Shown here: positions 21,224-30,637 of the stretch, piece by piece
How positions within the stretch are numbered: position 1 is the stretch's first letter
Layout of the letters: every line of letters starts with the position of its first letter
Translations under genes and position numbers: made by a program
Assembly (NCBI GenBank): GCA_019155205.2
Contig: JAHNZQ020003149.1
Coordinates: 1,307,487-1,371,486, forward strand
Direction of reading: 5' to 3'
DNA from: Gracilaria vermiculophylla
Lineage: Eukaryota; Rhodophyta; Florideophyceae; Gracilariales; Gracilariaceae
DNA length: 64,000 nucleotides
Notes under the pieces: generated by a model
Database searches by the model: none
What the model was told of the DNA's origin: nothing
Seen by the model: only the letters and a program-made list of their open reading frames with translations

Positions 21224-21823
21224 ATGAAGAGAGCTGCGCCACCCCCGTCGCCCTCTTCCGCTTCGTCAGATGACGAGCGCGCTCGCTTGCTCGCTCGCCA
21301 AAGTCTTTCCACGCCCTCCCCGCGAACCCCGCCCATCTCCTCGCCGCGCATAGCGCGCCCTTCCGACATGACAGCCCGACCGTTGAAAAGAGGTCGCTCG
21401 CGCACCACGCGTCGCAAGCCGCCTCGCGCCCCGTCCCACTCGCCATCCCCTTCGCCGCACGCGCCGCCACCACCCCAAACGCGCCAGCTCACGGCACGGG
21501 TTGCTGACCTGCTCGATTCTTACTTGGAAAGCACCCTGGGCGCTGACGCCGAGAAGCAACCGCCCGCCACACCTGCTCAAATCCAACAGCACGAACCGCC
21601 CACCCAGCTGCCTTTTGCCAGCTTGAGGGCGCCCGCGGCTGTCGAGCATTTCAAGTTGTTCAAGGACAGTCAGCCGGGCGTTATTGGCAGGCGCCATCGA
21701 GACAAGAGGCGTCGTTTGCCGGACTCGGACTCGTCCAGTGATGAGGAAGAGGCCCAACGTATGCAACGTCTTCGTTCTGTAGTCGTCTCGGCTCCGTTGC
21801 CGCCACCCCGCGCTCATGTGTGA
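21224..21823 (+). CDS. Proline/serine/arginine-rich hypothetical nuclear protein
   Basis: This 199-residue product starts MKRAAPPPSPSS. The first 85 residues are Pro/Ser/Arg-rich and disordered. A short helical stretch, ARVADLLDSYLESTLG, follows, then a conserved-looking FKLFKDSQPG segment, a basic cluster (RRHRDKRRR) that resembles a nuclear-localisation signal, and an acidic serine tract (DSDSSSDEEE) like a casein-kinase-2 target. I do not know a family. The opposite strand is also open (21266-21862), a usual effect of GC-rich codons; I prefer this strand because its start is a good ATG and its acidic/basic tail looks like real protein. Confidence 0.5.
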   Translation: MKRAAPPPSPSSASSDDERARLLARQSLSTPSPRTPPISSPRIARPSDMTARPLKRGRSRTTRRKPPRAPSHSPSPSPHAPPPPQTRQLTARVADLLDSYLESTLGADAEKQPPATPAQIQQHEPPTQLPFASLRAPAAVEHFKLFKDSQPGVIGRRHRDKRRRLPDSDSSSDEEEAQRMQRLRSVVVSAPLPPPRAHV

Positions 21824-22052
21824 TGCTTCGCCTTCATCACTTCCTCTTAGACTCGCACTCAACGAGGAATCGCGTCATCATCTTCATCTCTCGCGCTTTC
21901 AAAGCTTCCGCGCCACTTCACTCCCAGCATGCACTTGAGAAAACAATTCCTTTCAACCAAAAGCCAGATTTCACCCGAACAACGATACCGTCGTATTTCG
22001 CAACACACAAGGTAAGAAGAAGCGGCGCTTCGCATGTTTAAACTGTTTAAAG

Positions 22053-23108
22053 TTATGCTGTCTGGAATGCATTGCGAACCATCTGTCTGCCTTCACTAGC
22101 GGCTGTCTCCAGCAATATGCTGTCTTCTTCGCTCAAAGCAACCTGTAAAGCGCCTAAATTCTCCATAACTTGCGACCCAGTTCGACAGCCAACCAACACA
22201 ATCACGCCCTTCTTCAAACACCAGCTTAAAGCCACTTGCGCCACTGTCGCCCCCTTTCGCATCGCCACATCCTGCAGGGCGGAATCCAGTCTTTCATTCT
22301 TCAATCTTTCAAACAAGGCGCCTCTTACACCAGAACGCGATAACCCCGCCAAACGTCCGAGACACAGAGGTGAGTATCCAATCACGCTCACACCGAGTTC
22401 GTCTGCCACTTGTAGCAACTCGCTTTCAATAGGTTCTTTGCAAAGTAATGAGAACTGAACTTGAACGCTTTTCAAGCTAGCTCCACGGTCACTCAGAAAC
22501 TTGTATGCTCTACGCAACGCAACAGGACCCAAGTTCGAAACTCCTATATTCTCGCAGTACCCCGCTTTCCAAGCTTCATAAAAGCCTTGCAAAAGAGCCC
22601 GTTCCTGAAATGGTAAGTATCGCGAAGGCGACCAATGCATCTGTGCGAGATAAATCTTCCTTCCTAGTCGCTCGCAACTTTGCTCTGCTGCATTAACGAT
22701 GGAACGCGCAGTCAGACGCCAGGGATAAGAAGCAAACTTTGTGGCTACTCGAACTGGTTTTCCATAATCTTTCATAAATCTGCCCAGTAACTCTTCGGCT
22801 CGGCCGTTTAGCTTTCCAGTCCCATATGAATCCGCCGTGTCAAAGAGTGACACACCGTTGTTCACCGCGGTAATGAAGGCTTTACGGATTTCATCGTCCT
22901 TGTCCGGCGTGTAATCGTAGAGCAGGCGATTTCCCCACGCCCACGTACCAATTGCAAGGGGGCATTCGGGTGAAAGTCCAGCCATGTCATGTCGGCTGAT
23001 GTTCGTCTGTGTTGCCGTCCAAGGCTCTCGACGGTGCTTTCGTCTTTCGCGGCGGTCACCCCGTTTGCTACTCACATAAAACACGGGGGGGGATAGGAAG
23101 GCTGCCAT
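22053..23108 (-). CDS. Aldo/keto reductase, probably plastid
   Basis: This is a (beta/alpha)8-barrel NADPH-dependent reductase of the AKR superfamily, 351 residues from the ATG at 23108. The catalytic tetrad is complete: Asp and Tyr in FDTADSYGTG, Lys in VATKFA, His in AQMHW. The nucleotide-binding end is present (VIVLVGCRTGSQVMENLGAL). About 40 N-terminal residues rich in Arg, Ser and Pro precede the barrel and look like a plastid or mitochondrial transit peptide. It resembles plant plastid AKRs of the pyridoxal-reductase/Tas-like group, but the substrate cannot be told. It is divergent from a second AKR gene across 531 bases. Confidence 0.9.
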   Translation of the reverse strand: MAAFLSPPVFYVSSKRGDRRERRKHRREPWTATQTNISRHDMAGLSPECPLAIGTWAWGNRLLYDYTPDKDDEIRKAFITAVNNGVSLFDTADSYGTGKLNGRAEELLGRFMKDYGKPVRVATKFASYPWRLTARSIVNAAEQSCERLGRKIYLAQMHWSPSRYLPFQERALLQGFYEAWKAGYCENIGVSNLGPVALRRAYKFLSDRGASLKSVQVQFSLLCKEPIESELLQVADELGVSVIGYSPLCLGRLAGLSRSGVRGALFERLKNERLDSALQDVAMRKGATVAQVALSWCLKKGVIVLVGCRTGSQVMENLGALQVALSEEDSILLETAASEGRQMVRNAFQTA

Positions 23109-23639
23109 GTTCAACCGCCTCGATCTATCCTACTTTCTGAGATGCAAAAGATTTGCGGAGGAAAAGTGATTGTAGTATTCTGCTTTATATCTCACACTAA
23201 CGTGGGGCTCGTTGCCATGGGTGGTGTAGTGCAAGGAAACAAAGCGCTCCGCGGCCCAGGTCCGCTGGACCAAATTAAAATCTCGACCACAAATCACCCA
23301 TGCACAGAGTAACGTCATGGATGGAGGTCAAGCTCAGAATGCTGTGGTGTGCAAATAATCTGGGACGCTGCCGGTCTGACTGACATCCGCCATCATTGCA
23401 CTCAGAATTCCGCTCAACAAGCACTTGTGTTCATCGTGCGTGCAATAACTACGATATACCACACAGTTTTCCTGTCGTGATAGTCCCGCACCTGCAACGT
23501 ATTGTCCTCAACCTCAAACAGCATGAACTGAATCTTAGAACTCGATTCGTGCCGTGATGCGACCTTTCGTGCTTTTCGTGCCGTCCAACAGGTGACTCTC
23601 GAACTTTTCTCGGGCCGCTATTGTTCCGTCATTTCTCTG
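23109..23639. other. Shared promoter region of the AKR pair
   Basis: 531 bases separate the two divergent reductase starts. A purine/pyrimidine-mixed region without ORF support; an AT-rich stretch near 23165-23190 could hold a core promoter for the minus-strand gene. Confidence 0.4.
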
Positions 23640-24713
23640 ATGGCATTCGCTTCCCCCCCCGCGTTGCCTTGTCGCCGTCGTCACCCTTCACCCAACCGCT
23701 GTGAGTTGAACCTTAGTCTTCAGCCGCCACATCTACCTCCACACGCTTACACCATTCTGCCAGATTCAACCCCGGTATGTCGCCTCATAACTTTTCTTCA
23801 TCCCCGGGATCTGTCACAATCAAACGTATCGCGCACGATAGACACTCTTCTGTCTCATGGGTACAAGACCTTTTCACTGCCTTCACCCGTGCACACATCG
23901 GCAGCTTCCTATGTGCGACTCATTGGAAGGTCAGCTGCTGACCAGTTGCAGTTATGCACCCGCCTCGATATCAACCCTTCTACTCTTAGCACTGTTTCAA
24001 AACGTACAGTTGAAGATCTCATAGATAATCATCTACGTTCCTTGTCGTTGGAAAGATTGCATATGGTGCAGCTTTCTTGGACTGATTTCAGAGATAAACG
24101 ATATCTCGACTTCCTCGATAAACTATCAGAGCTGCAAAGAGTAGGAAAGCTGCGTTCCGTGGGTACCGCCAATTTTCCAACGCAGCAACTTCGATTCATA
24201 CATTCTCAGGGCATTCGTGTTGCTTCGAATCAGGTTCAATTTTGTCTCTTGGATGAGCGACCGATGACCCAAATGGCATCATTTTGTACTAAGAACGGGA
24301 TCGCTCTGGTCGCGAGCAACGTGCTAGGAGGAGGTTTTTTTTCTGAAAAGTATCTTGGATTACCAGAGCCACGGAAATGCGCCTGCTCTCCAGCTCTACT
24401 ACAATTCGCTGGAGTAATCCGCGTATGGGGCGGTTGGGGACTTTTCCAGCAACTTCTGTATGAAATGAAAGGGGTCGCCAACAAGTATGGCGTAAGTGTG
24501 GCGAATGTGGCCGTCAAATGGGTGTTGCGTCAGCCGGTCATGGCTGTGGCATTGGAGACTGAGAGTGCAAAGTATTGTAGAAGTAATCTACGCCCGTTTC
24601 TCTTTGAACTTGATGAAGAGGATCTAACGACTTTGCAGAATGTGGCAAGAAAAGGCAATGACCTGTTTACAATCCTCGGGGATTCCGGGAGCGAACTGCA
24701 AATCAGCCGATGA
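23640..24713 (+). CDS. Aldo/keto reductase-like protein without catalytic tetrad
   Basis: The barrel clearly belongs to the AKR subfamily whose members carry SNQVQFxLLDxRP, GGGFFSEKYLGLPEP and WGGWGLFQ motifs; all are present here. But the catalytic residues are gone: the Asp/Tyr strand reads FSLPSPVHTS, the Lys position reads CTRLD, and the His position reads VQLSW where relatives have a His before Trp. It is therefore probably not a standard reductase; it may bind nucleotide or act as a scaffold. The N-terminus (MAFASPPALPCRRR) looks like a transit peptide. The frame opens upstream with GTG; the ATG at 23640 gives 357 residues. It is divergent from an intact AKR. Confidence 0.8.
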   Translation: MAFASPPALPCRRRHPSPNRCELNLSLQPPHLPPHAYTILPDSTPVCRLITFLHPRDLSQSNVSRTIDTLLSHGYKTFSLPSPVHTSAASYVRLIGRSAADQLQLCTRLDINPSTLSTVSKRTVEDLIDNHLRSLSLERLHMVQLSWTDFRDKRYLDFLDKLSELQRVGKLRSVGTANFPTQQLRFIHSQGIRVASNQVQFCLLDERPMTQMASFCTKNGIALVASNVLGGGFFSEKYLGLPEPRKCACSPALLQFAGVIRVWGGWGLFQQLLYEMKGVANKYGVSVANVAVKWVLRQPVMAVALETESAKYCRSNLRPFLFELDEEDLTTLQNVARKGNDLFTILGDSGSELQISR

Positions 24714-25114
24714 ATTCATGTATCGGAAGGTTTCCCACCGTGTAAAATTTACAAAATGCATGCTCATGGTCTTGCCTTCGGAACGCCATTTACCTGATTG
24801 GCACTCCGAGACCTAGAGTGTTTCACCATTGACAAGCCCTGCGCGACGTGCAAGTACTTTCGCCGCTGCCTGCGCGTAGTTCCGAAGATTAGAAGACTAA
24901 CTAAGAGTGCCACGGAGGCCACGAGTACAGATATTCGAATCTTTCTTCGTGCTGATCACATCCATTCTTTACCTAAAAAATATGAGCCTGATATTGAGAT
25001 GCACTTATAACAGAAAGAGGAGGAAAAAGAAGAGATTATTACTCGCCACTTCAAGCCTTGAAAGACTTGCTCGACATTGCAAACAGATGACTTTCATTAC
25101 TCATGATACTATCT
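24714..25114. other. Intergenic between converging AKR-like and linker genes
   Basis: These 400 bases hold only short frames without recognisable content. Confidence 0.5.
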
Positions 25115-26236
25115 TTATCCGGTAACCGGAGTAATGCTGGCAATCACTCCCCCGTTCTTGTGAATCTTAACGTAGGTGGCAGAGAGCTCAGAAAAAGGCA
25201 CTAAGAAAACGTTGTTGGCCCGGCGGTAGTCCGACAGCTTGCTTCCGGAGCTAGCATTCTTCCTTTTGTAAAATCTGCCAGTGCGAGAGCGCAGTGTGAC
25301 GCCAGCGCCACCGTTGGTCGCCCCCCCTTGTGAGAAGTTGGTAGCCTCGATTCGGAACATTTTTCCTTCCTGCACACGGGCGCCGTGATAAGATCTGGCC
25401 ATAGTGAGCCCAGAGAATCCATTCTGCCAGGAACCTGAGGAGGCGTCTGGAGCTTGGAAACTTGAGCCGTCCGCTCCCGGGGCAATGACGGCGAGGGGAA
25501 TCTGTTGGATTCCAGCCTGATTGAGGGTGATCTTGTTAGTCATAGTACGCGGGTTGGCCTTGTCTGAAGTGGACGCTCCGCGGACAACCTGGAACATGTG
25601 CGTGAAAGCACACATTGACAGGTTGGATGAAGTGAGGTGACCACGGTAGTAGGGCACGCAATACTCATCAAAGAAGGCGTCATACTCTCCATCATCGAAA
25701 AAGGCATCGATGAAAGCATCGTATCCCTCGGAGTCGTACACGGCAGACTTGGCCCTGTACTGCTCCAAGCCGTCTGGCGTGCGTCCCAGGAAGTGCTTGA
25801 AGTTGAGTTCAATAGCGCCGTATAAAGGACGGCCCTCGAAGAATCGCTTGCGGTACTGGTAAGTTTTTCCTAGAGCACGGCAAAACTCTTTGACGGTGAA
25901 ACGCAAGTCGCGGAATTCGGATTCAAGCTTCTTGAATTCTTCGCGTTCAGATTCCATGATATAAGCATTGCCAAACACCTGACGGTATATAGCCTGGATG
26001 TAAACCTCGTAGTCGGCAGAGAAACCGGCCGGTCGCCCACCTTCTTGGATTACAAAACGCTCTGAGAATTTGTCAAGACCGAGCTTGTCCAACGAAGTGT
26101 TTCCGAGCACAGTTCCGAGGCGGGCAGAGAAGCGCGATGGGACAGCCGGGGCGTCATGACGTAGCGAGGAGCCGGTGAAGGAAGATGCAAGCGGCGTAGT
26201 GGTCGGACGCAAGGAAAGTACTGGAACAAAAGCCAT
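25115..26236 (-). CDS. Phycobilisome rod linker polypeptide
   Basis: Rod linkers sit inside phycobiliprotein hexamers in the phycobilisome on the stromal face of thylakoids and order energy transfer to the core. The N-terminus (MAFVPVLSLRPTTT, rich in Ser/Thr, few acids, to about residue 40) is a plastid transit peptide. The PBS-linker domain runs from about residue 65 to 220, with SADYEVYIQAIYRQVFGNAY and FRDLRFTVKEFCRALGKT. A CpcD-like domain closes the protein, from GKMFRIEATN to SITPVTG. At 373 residues it fits a rod linker, possibly phycoerythrin-associated. A chromophorylated gamma subunit is an alternative, but the domain order favours a rod linker. The gene is uninterrupted. Confidence 0.93.
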   Translation of the reverse strand: MAFVPVLSLRPTTTPLASSFTGSSLRHDAPAVPSRFSARLGTVLGNTSLDKLGLDKFSERFVIQEGGRPAGFSADYEVYIQAIYRQVFGNAYIMESEREEFKKLESEFRDLRFTVKEFCRALGKTYQYRKRFFEGRPLYGAIELNFKHFLGRTPDGLEQYRAKSAVYDSEGYDAFIDAFFDDGEYDAFFDEYCVPYYRGHLTSSNLSMCAFTHMFQVVRGASTSDKANPRTMTNKITLNQAGIQQIPLAVIAPGADGSSFQAPDASSGSWQNGFSGLTMARSYHGARVQEGKMFRIEATNFSQGGATNGGAGVTLRSRTGRFYKRKNASSGSKLSDYRRANNVFLVPFSELSATYVKIHKNGGVIASITPVTG

Positions 26237-27506
26237 GGCGAAGTTGCCGAGAAACGAGGAACGTAGCAGGACCGGAGCGACTGGTCGCGGTAATGAAATT
26301 GTGAGGCCGCGGAATGAACGGCAGAAGAGCGGAGCTGTGAAACGGTGTACAGACGGGCGTGCGGTGCCGTGTCTAAATCATTGTGCGGTGGTAGGGTATC
26401 TATTGGCGCGTTCGGACGATTGAGTGAGCTCGAAGCACAGAGATCGGCCGTGGTCATCACACAGTGTCTGCGAATATCTCAATTCCACAACCCCTTCGAT
26501 GCACGCCGCAGATATTTGTCCTCCACGTGTGCGTCTATTACAACTCACGAGTTGGTTGCTCCTCTCGGCAGGGCGCCTCCCGAAAAAAGAATGCACCATT
26601 TGATTACATTTTGAAAAACATGCTTTTCAAAATTGGCCTTTTTTAGATTTGTTCAATGCATTCATATACTTGATTTCTAAGTGGTATCCACTTTTTTCTT
26701 GATCGGCATCAATCAAGATATGGAGTTTCTAAACCCACTTTCGTTTCATGTAGATGGAACAATGAAGATACTTGTTTTACTCTATGAAGAATGAATCACG
26801 TAAAACTTCTGGCTATCGCCATGACAATTGTGCCAAGCATTGTTTGCACTTTTATATTTTTTTCCAATGCAAAAGATTTTAGTGCTTAAATCTGCTTGAT
26901 TTTGTTATGAATTTAAAAGTTTGAGTATTTCTGGCTGTTTTCTTGTGCACTACGGACACTATGGGGCTATTTTAGGAAAAGAAAAAACTTTTCCCGCAAA
27001 TGTCTCCGAAACACTGGTCTCATATGAGACCAATTGTCCTCATTCGAGGCCAGAGCTCCGGGCGTGCAGACAGCTTTCTCCATCTACTCCATGACATTCA
27101 AAAACATGTATTCATTCAAATGGTTGTAAATAAAGCACCCAAATTTCATAAAACATTCAAGGCGCTTACGTGGTCCATGTTTTGAATGAAAAACAAATGC
27201 AAAAGTTTAAACTTTTAAAACAAGCAATATTGCATTGACCACTATTTATTTTGAAGCGTTCAGTTTGTGAACTGGCCAACCGTCCAATCATAGTTGTTCA
27301 TTCAAATGGTTTTGCAGAATGCAAATGTTTATGCAAAACGGCATTCAAAATATCACATGCACACCTTTCACCTTTCCTGAGCACATGCCCCGTAAGGTAT
27401 CAAGGGTAACGAGTGTGAGTTCATGTCAGTCGCAGAGGCACAACTTCTGCTTTGGCTGTCAGTCGCCGATGAAGAGCTGGCGCGAGTCATCCTCGAGGGA
27501 CGCGTC
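26237..27506. other. AT-rich intergenic region with direct repeat and palindrome
   Basis: The first 400 bases are probably the promoter of the linker gene. From 26600 the sequence is strongly AT-rich. A 16-bp perfect palindrome lies at 27201-27216 and a direct repeat of about 15 bp (TTCATTCAAATGGTT) occurs near 27113 and 27299. No gene is supported. Confidence 0.5.
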
Positions 27507-27693
27507 TACCGCCCACGCCCGTATGTGAAGGGACGCCTCTGTCACCCATGCCCCGTATTTGAACGTACGCCTCTACCGCCCACGCTCGTTCGTAAATGGT
27601 CACCTGAACCGCCCACGCCCGCACTCGAAGGGACGCCTCAACCGCCCACGCCCGCACTCGAAGGGACGCCTCAACCGCCCAAGCCCGTACTTA
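27507..27693. repeat. 33-bp minisatellite, about 5.6 copies
   Basis: Two perfect adjacent copies (27607-27639 and 27640-27672) are flanked by degenerate ones at 27507-27539, 27540-27573, 27574-27606 and a partial copy to 27693. The unit is GC-rich and codes 11 residues in each frame, one of which gives the basic motif NRPRPHSKGRL. One copy is 34 bases long, so no single frame keeps the same peptide through the array. It ends directly in a strong hairpin. Confidence 0.8.
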
Positions 27694-27719
27694 AAGGCCC
27701 GCGCTTCAGCGCGGGTCTT
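27694..27719. other. Strong GC-rich hairpin
   Basis: Eleven base pairs (one G-T) close a TTCA loop; arms 27694-27704 and 27709-27719. It lies between the minisatellite and the phage-like gene, six bases before the first candidate ATG at 27725, and would sit in the 5' leader of that gene. Confidence 0.6.
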
Positions 27720-27781
27720 GCCTCATGGAATCAACCCATCATGCTCAGGCCTCCACCGCAATGGCGCCCGTCCCCGAGACG

Positions 27782-28399
27782 ATGACGCTCACCAAGGCCC
27801 TGGTCGAACTCAAGCTTCTCACCAAGCGAATTGAGAAGAAGATCGAGACTACGCAGTTCGTCGCCATTAAACATGGAAGTTCTTTCCCAGCTGCAATCCA
27901 GTCGCAGCCCGAGTTCGAGAAAGACACCAAGGCTGCATGGCAATCAATTAACGATCTCATGGCCAGACGACGAAAGATCAAGACCGCTGTCGTGGTGGCA
28001 AATGCCACCACCAACATAGAAGTCGCGGGTGAGAAACTCACGATTGCTGAGGCAATTGAAAGAAAGTCTCTCGTCAACACCGAGAAGAAACTTGTTCATC
28101 AAATTCGTCATGCTCTAGCGGAAGCCCAAATCCAAATCGATGGCCACAACCACCTTGTTGAGGAACGTATTGCGAAATTACTTGAATCTTCGTACGGAAA
28201 TCGTGAAGCTCATCTATCCAAAGAAGATTACGAAAAGATCGCTCGTCCATTTAAGGAAGGAAGTGTAGCCAGTCTTGTGGACCCATTGAATTGCCCCAAG
28301 CTTGTGGAGAAGTTAGAAGAAAGGTTATCCGTCTTCCAAGCTGAAGTGGATGTGTCTCTGAGCATTGCAAATGCAACTACGAACATCACCATTCGGTAA
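27782..28399 (+). CDS. Coiled-coil protein resembling phage/bacterial proteins
   Basis: The 205-residue product (from MTLTKALVELKLL; other in-frame ATGs at 27725 and 27761) resembles small coiled-coil proteins I know from tailed-phage and bacterial genomes, with some likeness to the DIP1984-type family. The shared plan is an N-terminal helix with KLLTKRIEKKI, a RRRKIKTAVVVANATTNIEV turn, a LTIAEAIERK helix, a second long helix pair with LVDPLN, and a closing ANATTNI segment that repeats the middle one. I know no eukaryotic gene of this type. Its neighbours are algal genes, so it looks acquired from a virus or bacterium. It is intact and its codons are ordinary. Function unknown; the phage link is from memory of pattern, not a search. 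Confidence 0.55.
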   Translation: MTLTKALVELKLLTKRIEKKIETTQFVAIKHGSSFPAAIQSQPEFEKDTKAAWQSINDLMARRRKIKTAVVVANATTNIEVAGEKLTIAEAIERKSLVNTEKKLVHQIRHALAEAQIQIDGHNHLVEERIAKLLESSYGNREAHLSKEDYEKIARPFKEGSVASLVDPLNCPKLVEKLEERLSVFQAEVDVSLSIANATTNITIR

Positions 28400-28589
28400 T
28401 CCATCTGAATCGCTCACCTTGGCATGACAGTACTTCTCTTACAGCTTTTCCTCACTAATTGTACATAACCAACCATCCTACTTTACCACCGGGCTGATAA
28501 TCAAGAATATCTTCTAACTTACCAACCACCAACACTCAGACACTACCTTGCCCGGCCGTGCGAAAGTTTGCAAAACTCAGGATTTTTAA

Positions 28590-28637
28590 ACTCAGAGATG
28601 CGATGTTGCCCCGCCATGCGGGCTCATTGCTCTGAGT
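28590..28637. other. Three-tier stem-loop
   Basis: An outer 8-bp stem (28590-28597 with 28630-28637), a middle stem of about 5 bp (601-605 with 625-629 in the same block) and an apical 5-bp GC stem (28610-28614 with 28618-28622, loop CAT) can stack. It is about 190 bases after the stop of the phage-like gene and could be a terminator-like or RNA-stability element. Confidence 0.5.
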
Positions 28638-28670
28638 ACGCTTGAAAAGTTTAGTCATCAAATTTCATAT

Positions 28671-28696
28671 TCGAAAGGGCGAACTTGCTCTTTCGA
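28671..28696. other. 10-bp hairpin
   Basis: Arms 28671-28680 and 28687-28696 pair over ten positions (one G-T) around a 6-nt loop. It lies 33 bases after the three-tier stem-loop. Confidence 0.5.
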
Positions 28697-29157
28697 TCTT
28701 TAGTACTCAAACGTCAAACATTAAGCGTCAAAACTTAGAATTCATACCCTCAACTGTCTCTTAAACCCTGGACAAACAGTAAATACGGCTGCCTTGAGTG
28801 CCTGCAAATGCTGCTAGGCTGCTCGGTCGGGCTTTTGTAACAAACTATGAGCTTCAAAACGATACGCTTCCCTTGTTTATGAGATTTCGCGAGCTGACGT
28901 GGCATTTACTGCATCCGTGTCTGCAACACCAGTTCTCAAAACAGCAGAGGCTTTTTTCTGCTAAGGTAGATAAGGTTGAATATCAGAAAATTTGATTGAA
29001 CTTCGATATTACGCCCAGCCTTCGTACAACCGTTCCTGCGTTGCTTCATCTCCTTGCATGTGGAGTACTTTACTGTTTGAATCTCGTGAGCATGATAAAG
29101 GCATCAGATGTATTCCAATGAGAATTGAGAATGCACAATCAAGCCGCGAAAGTGATT

Positions 29158-30637
29158 TTACTTCACGCGAATTTTCAAGTCATCTACCATGTGATGGTGC
29201 AGCAAAAGTTCATTCACGCCAAGTCTTCTAGGCTTTCCCAGTGACTTGTCTCCGTAAACCGGACAGCAGCCACCTACGAAGAACGAAAAACTGTTAGATA
29301 CGAAAGCCTTCTACTGAGTGTAAGATGCTGAACTCTTTTTTAACTCACCATCTTCCCCAATTCCAATAAAATATTTGATGCCCGTCGGGATGAATCTGGT
29401 TGCAACAGAAAGATTCAGTCTGGTTAGAAACTACATTAACATCAGAAAGAATTTTGAGCTGTACGTACGAACCGAACGAATTTCCCTCCAGGACGAGCTC
29501 GCCGACATATATTTTCATGACCTGTCTCTTGTAGAGGATATGGTATGCCCCAACTTCGCCGAGATAGAGAGGGCTTGTTCCCAACTTTACAATTCCCATT
29601 TCCAATGGCACTTGAACCATATCACCTTGAAGATAAACTTTGCGCTCTTTTTTTCCTTTGTTGTACAGGTAGTAGTTTACACCGATCGTTGTCACCTTTC
29701 GGTACACTGCTTCATGGGATATGGGACCGGAGTAACTCAAATGAGAGAACAGTTGTCTCATGTCATCAGTAAACTTCAATTTGGCTGCCGAACGAGAGTT
29801 GAGACGAATAATTGTTCCAATTTCTAACTCTCTCCAGGAAGCCAATCCACCGATCTTTTTCAAGTCTTTCACAGAGGGCACTGGATATGGACGAACAAAA
29901 TTAGCCATAGCCGAATTCTCCGGGACATAAGAACTGGCCGTTGAAGAAATTGATTTGGTATCGTCTTCGTTTGTCGGTTTTGCTGCAGACTCGACTCTTG
30001 CAATGTTAACCAAACATGCAAGACATGTACACGAAGTTCTCACATATGTTAGCTCATGCATCTGTTTGTTTTTGGTAGCTGTAGAAAACTTGTCTCCAAA
30101 GAGCAGGTTTGCCCATAAGGGTGCGATGTACTTGGTTCCAGAACGATATAGCCTACCACTCAATAGATCTCGGCAAATGATTTGGAGATCAGATTCTGTT
30201 CACAATTCGAAGAACACCATTTCACATCGTCAGCACAATCAATAGGAAACAAAATGTGGCCGGGTCGTAAAAAACTGCTTCCATGAAGTTAATGAAGTGA
30301 ACACTGACTTACCTTCTGTTGACTGATTGACCACGTAAGTAAAAACTGATCCATCCTTGATTGGGTTTTTGTTCATCAGACGAATTGCCAGACTTTCTGC
30401 TTGATGCCCAAGCCGGTTCCTAATGAAAGACATAAGCAGTTGTTCCCCGTTTTCACGCAGAGACAGACCTTCCCTTGTTTTGGCTGACCTTTTGCCTGTC
30501 CTCGAAGATTTTTGCTTTTCGCCGAAGTAAGGCTCATATGCTGCGGATTGCGATGATGCGTTAGATATCGAAGGGGGAGCGAGAGAATCTCCCGAAACAC
30601 TCGACTTATTTCGTCTCCTAAAACGAAATGGAGCCAT
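29158..30637 (-). CDS. Four-exon gene of unknown function
   Basis: I assembled this gene from reading frames joined at consensus splice sites: exons 30637-30313, 30195-29469, 29419-29349 and 29273-29158, with introns of 117, 49 and 75 nt. All three start GTAAGT, GTACGT or GTGAGT and end in AG, and the phases agree, giving 412 residues. The N-terminus is basic and disordered (MAPFRFRRRNKSS). Next comes LLMSFIRNRLG, then a segment with LLSGRLYRSGTKYIAPLWAN, a disordered Ser/Thr-rich spacer, and a C-terminal part with beta-rich composition, including SVATRFIPTGIKYFIGIGED and GCCPVYGDKSLG. I recognise no family and see no signal peptide. The spliced frame after exon 2 reads more like protein than the unspliced one, which supports the model. 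A further small intron in exon 2 is possible. Confidence 0.6.

Larger units (their letters stand above)
28400..29157. other. Intergenic with two large hairpins
   Basis: Two stem-loops follow the phage-like gene (28590-28637 and 28671-28696, listed separately). The remainder to 29157 holds only short frames. Confidence 0.5.

Noticed and set aside
21266..21862. 198-codon antisense frame over the Pro/Ser-rich gene
   Set aside because: GC-rich sequence opens all frames; the sense frame has a better start and believable charged motifs.
27507..27693. CRISPR-like array
   Set aside because: The repeats are directly adjacent without unique spacers and the host is a eukaryote.
30239..30312. Unspliced continuation of exon 1 of the orphan gene
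   Set aside because: A consensus GTAAGT donor and a phase-matching acceptor at 30196 give a better continuing protein.
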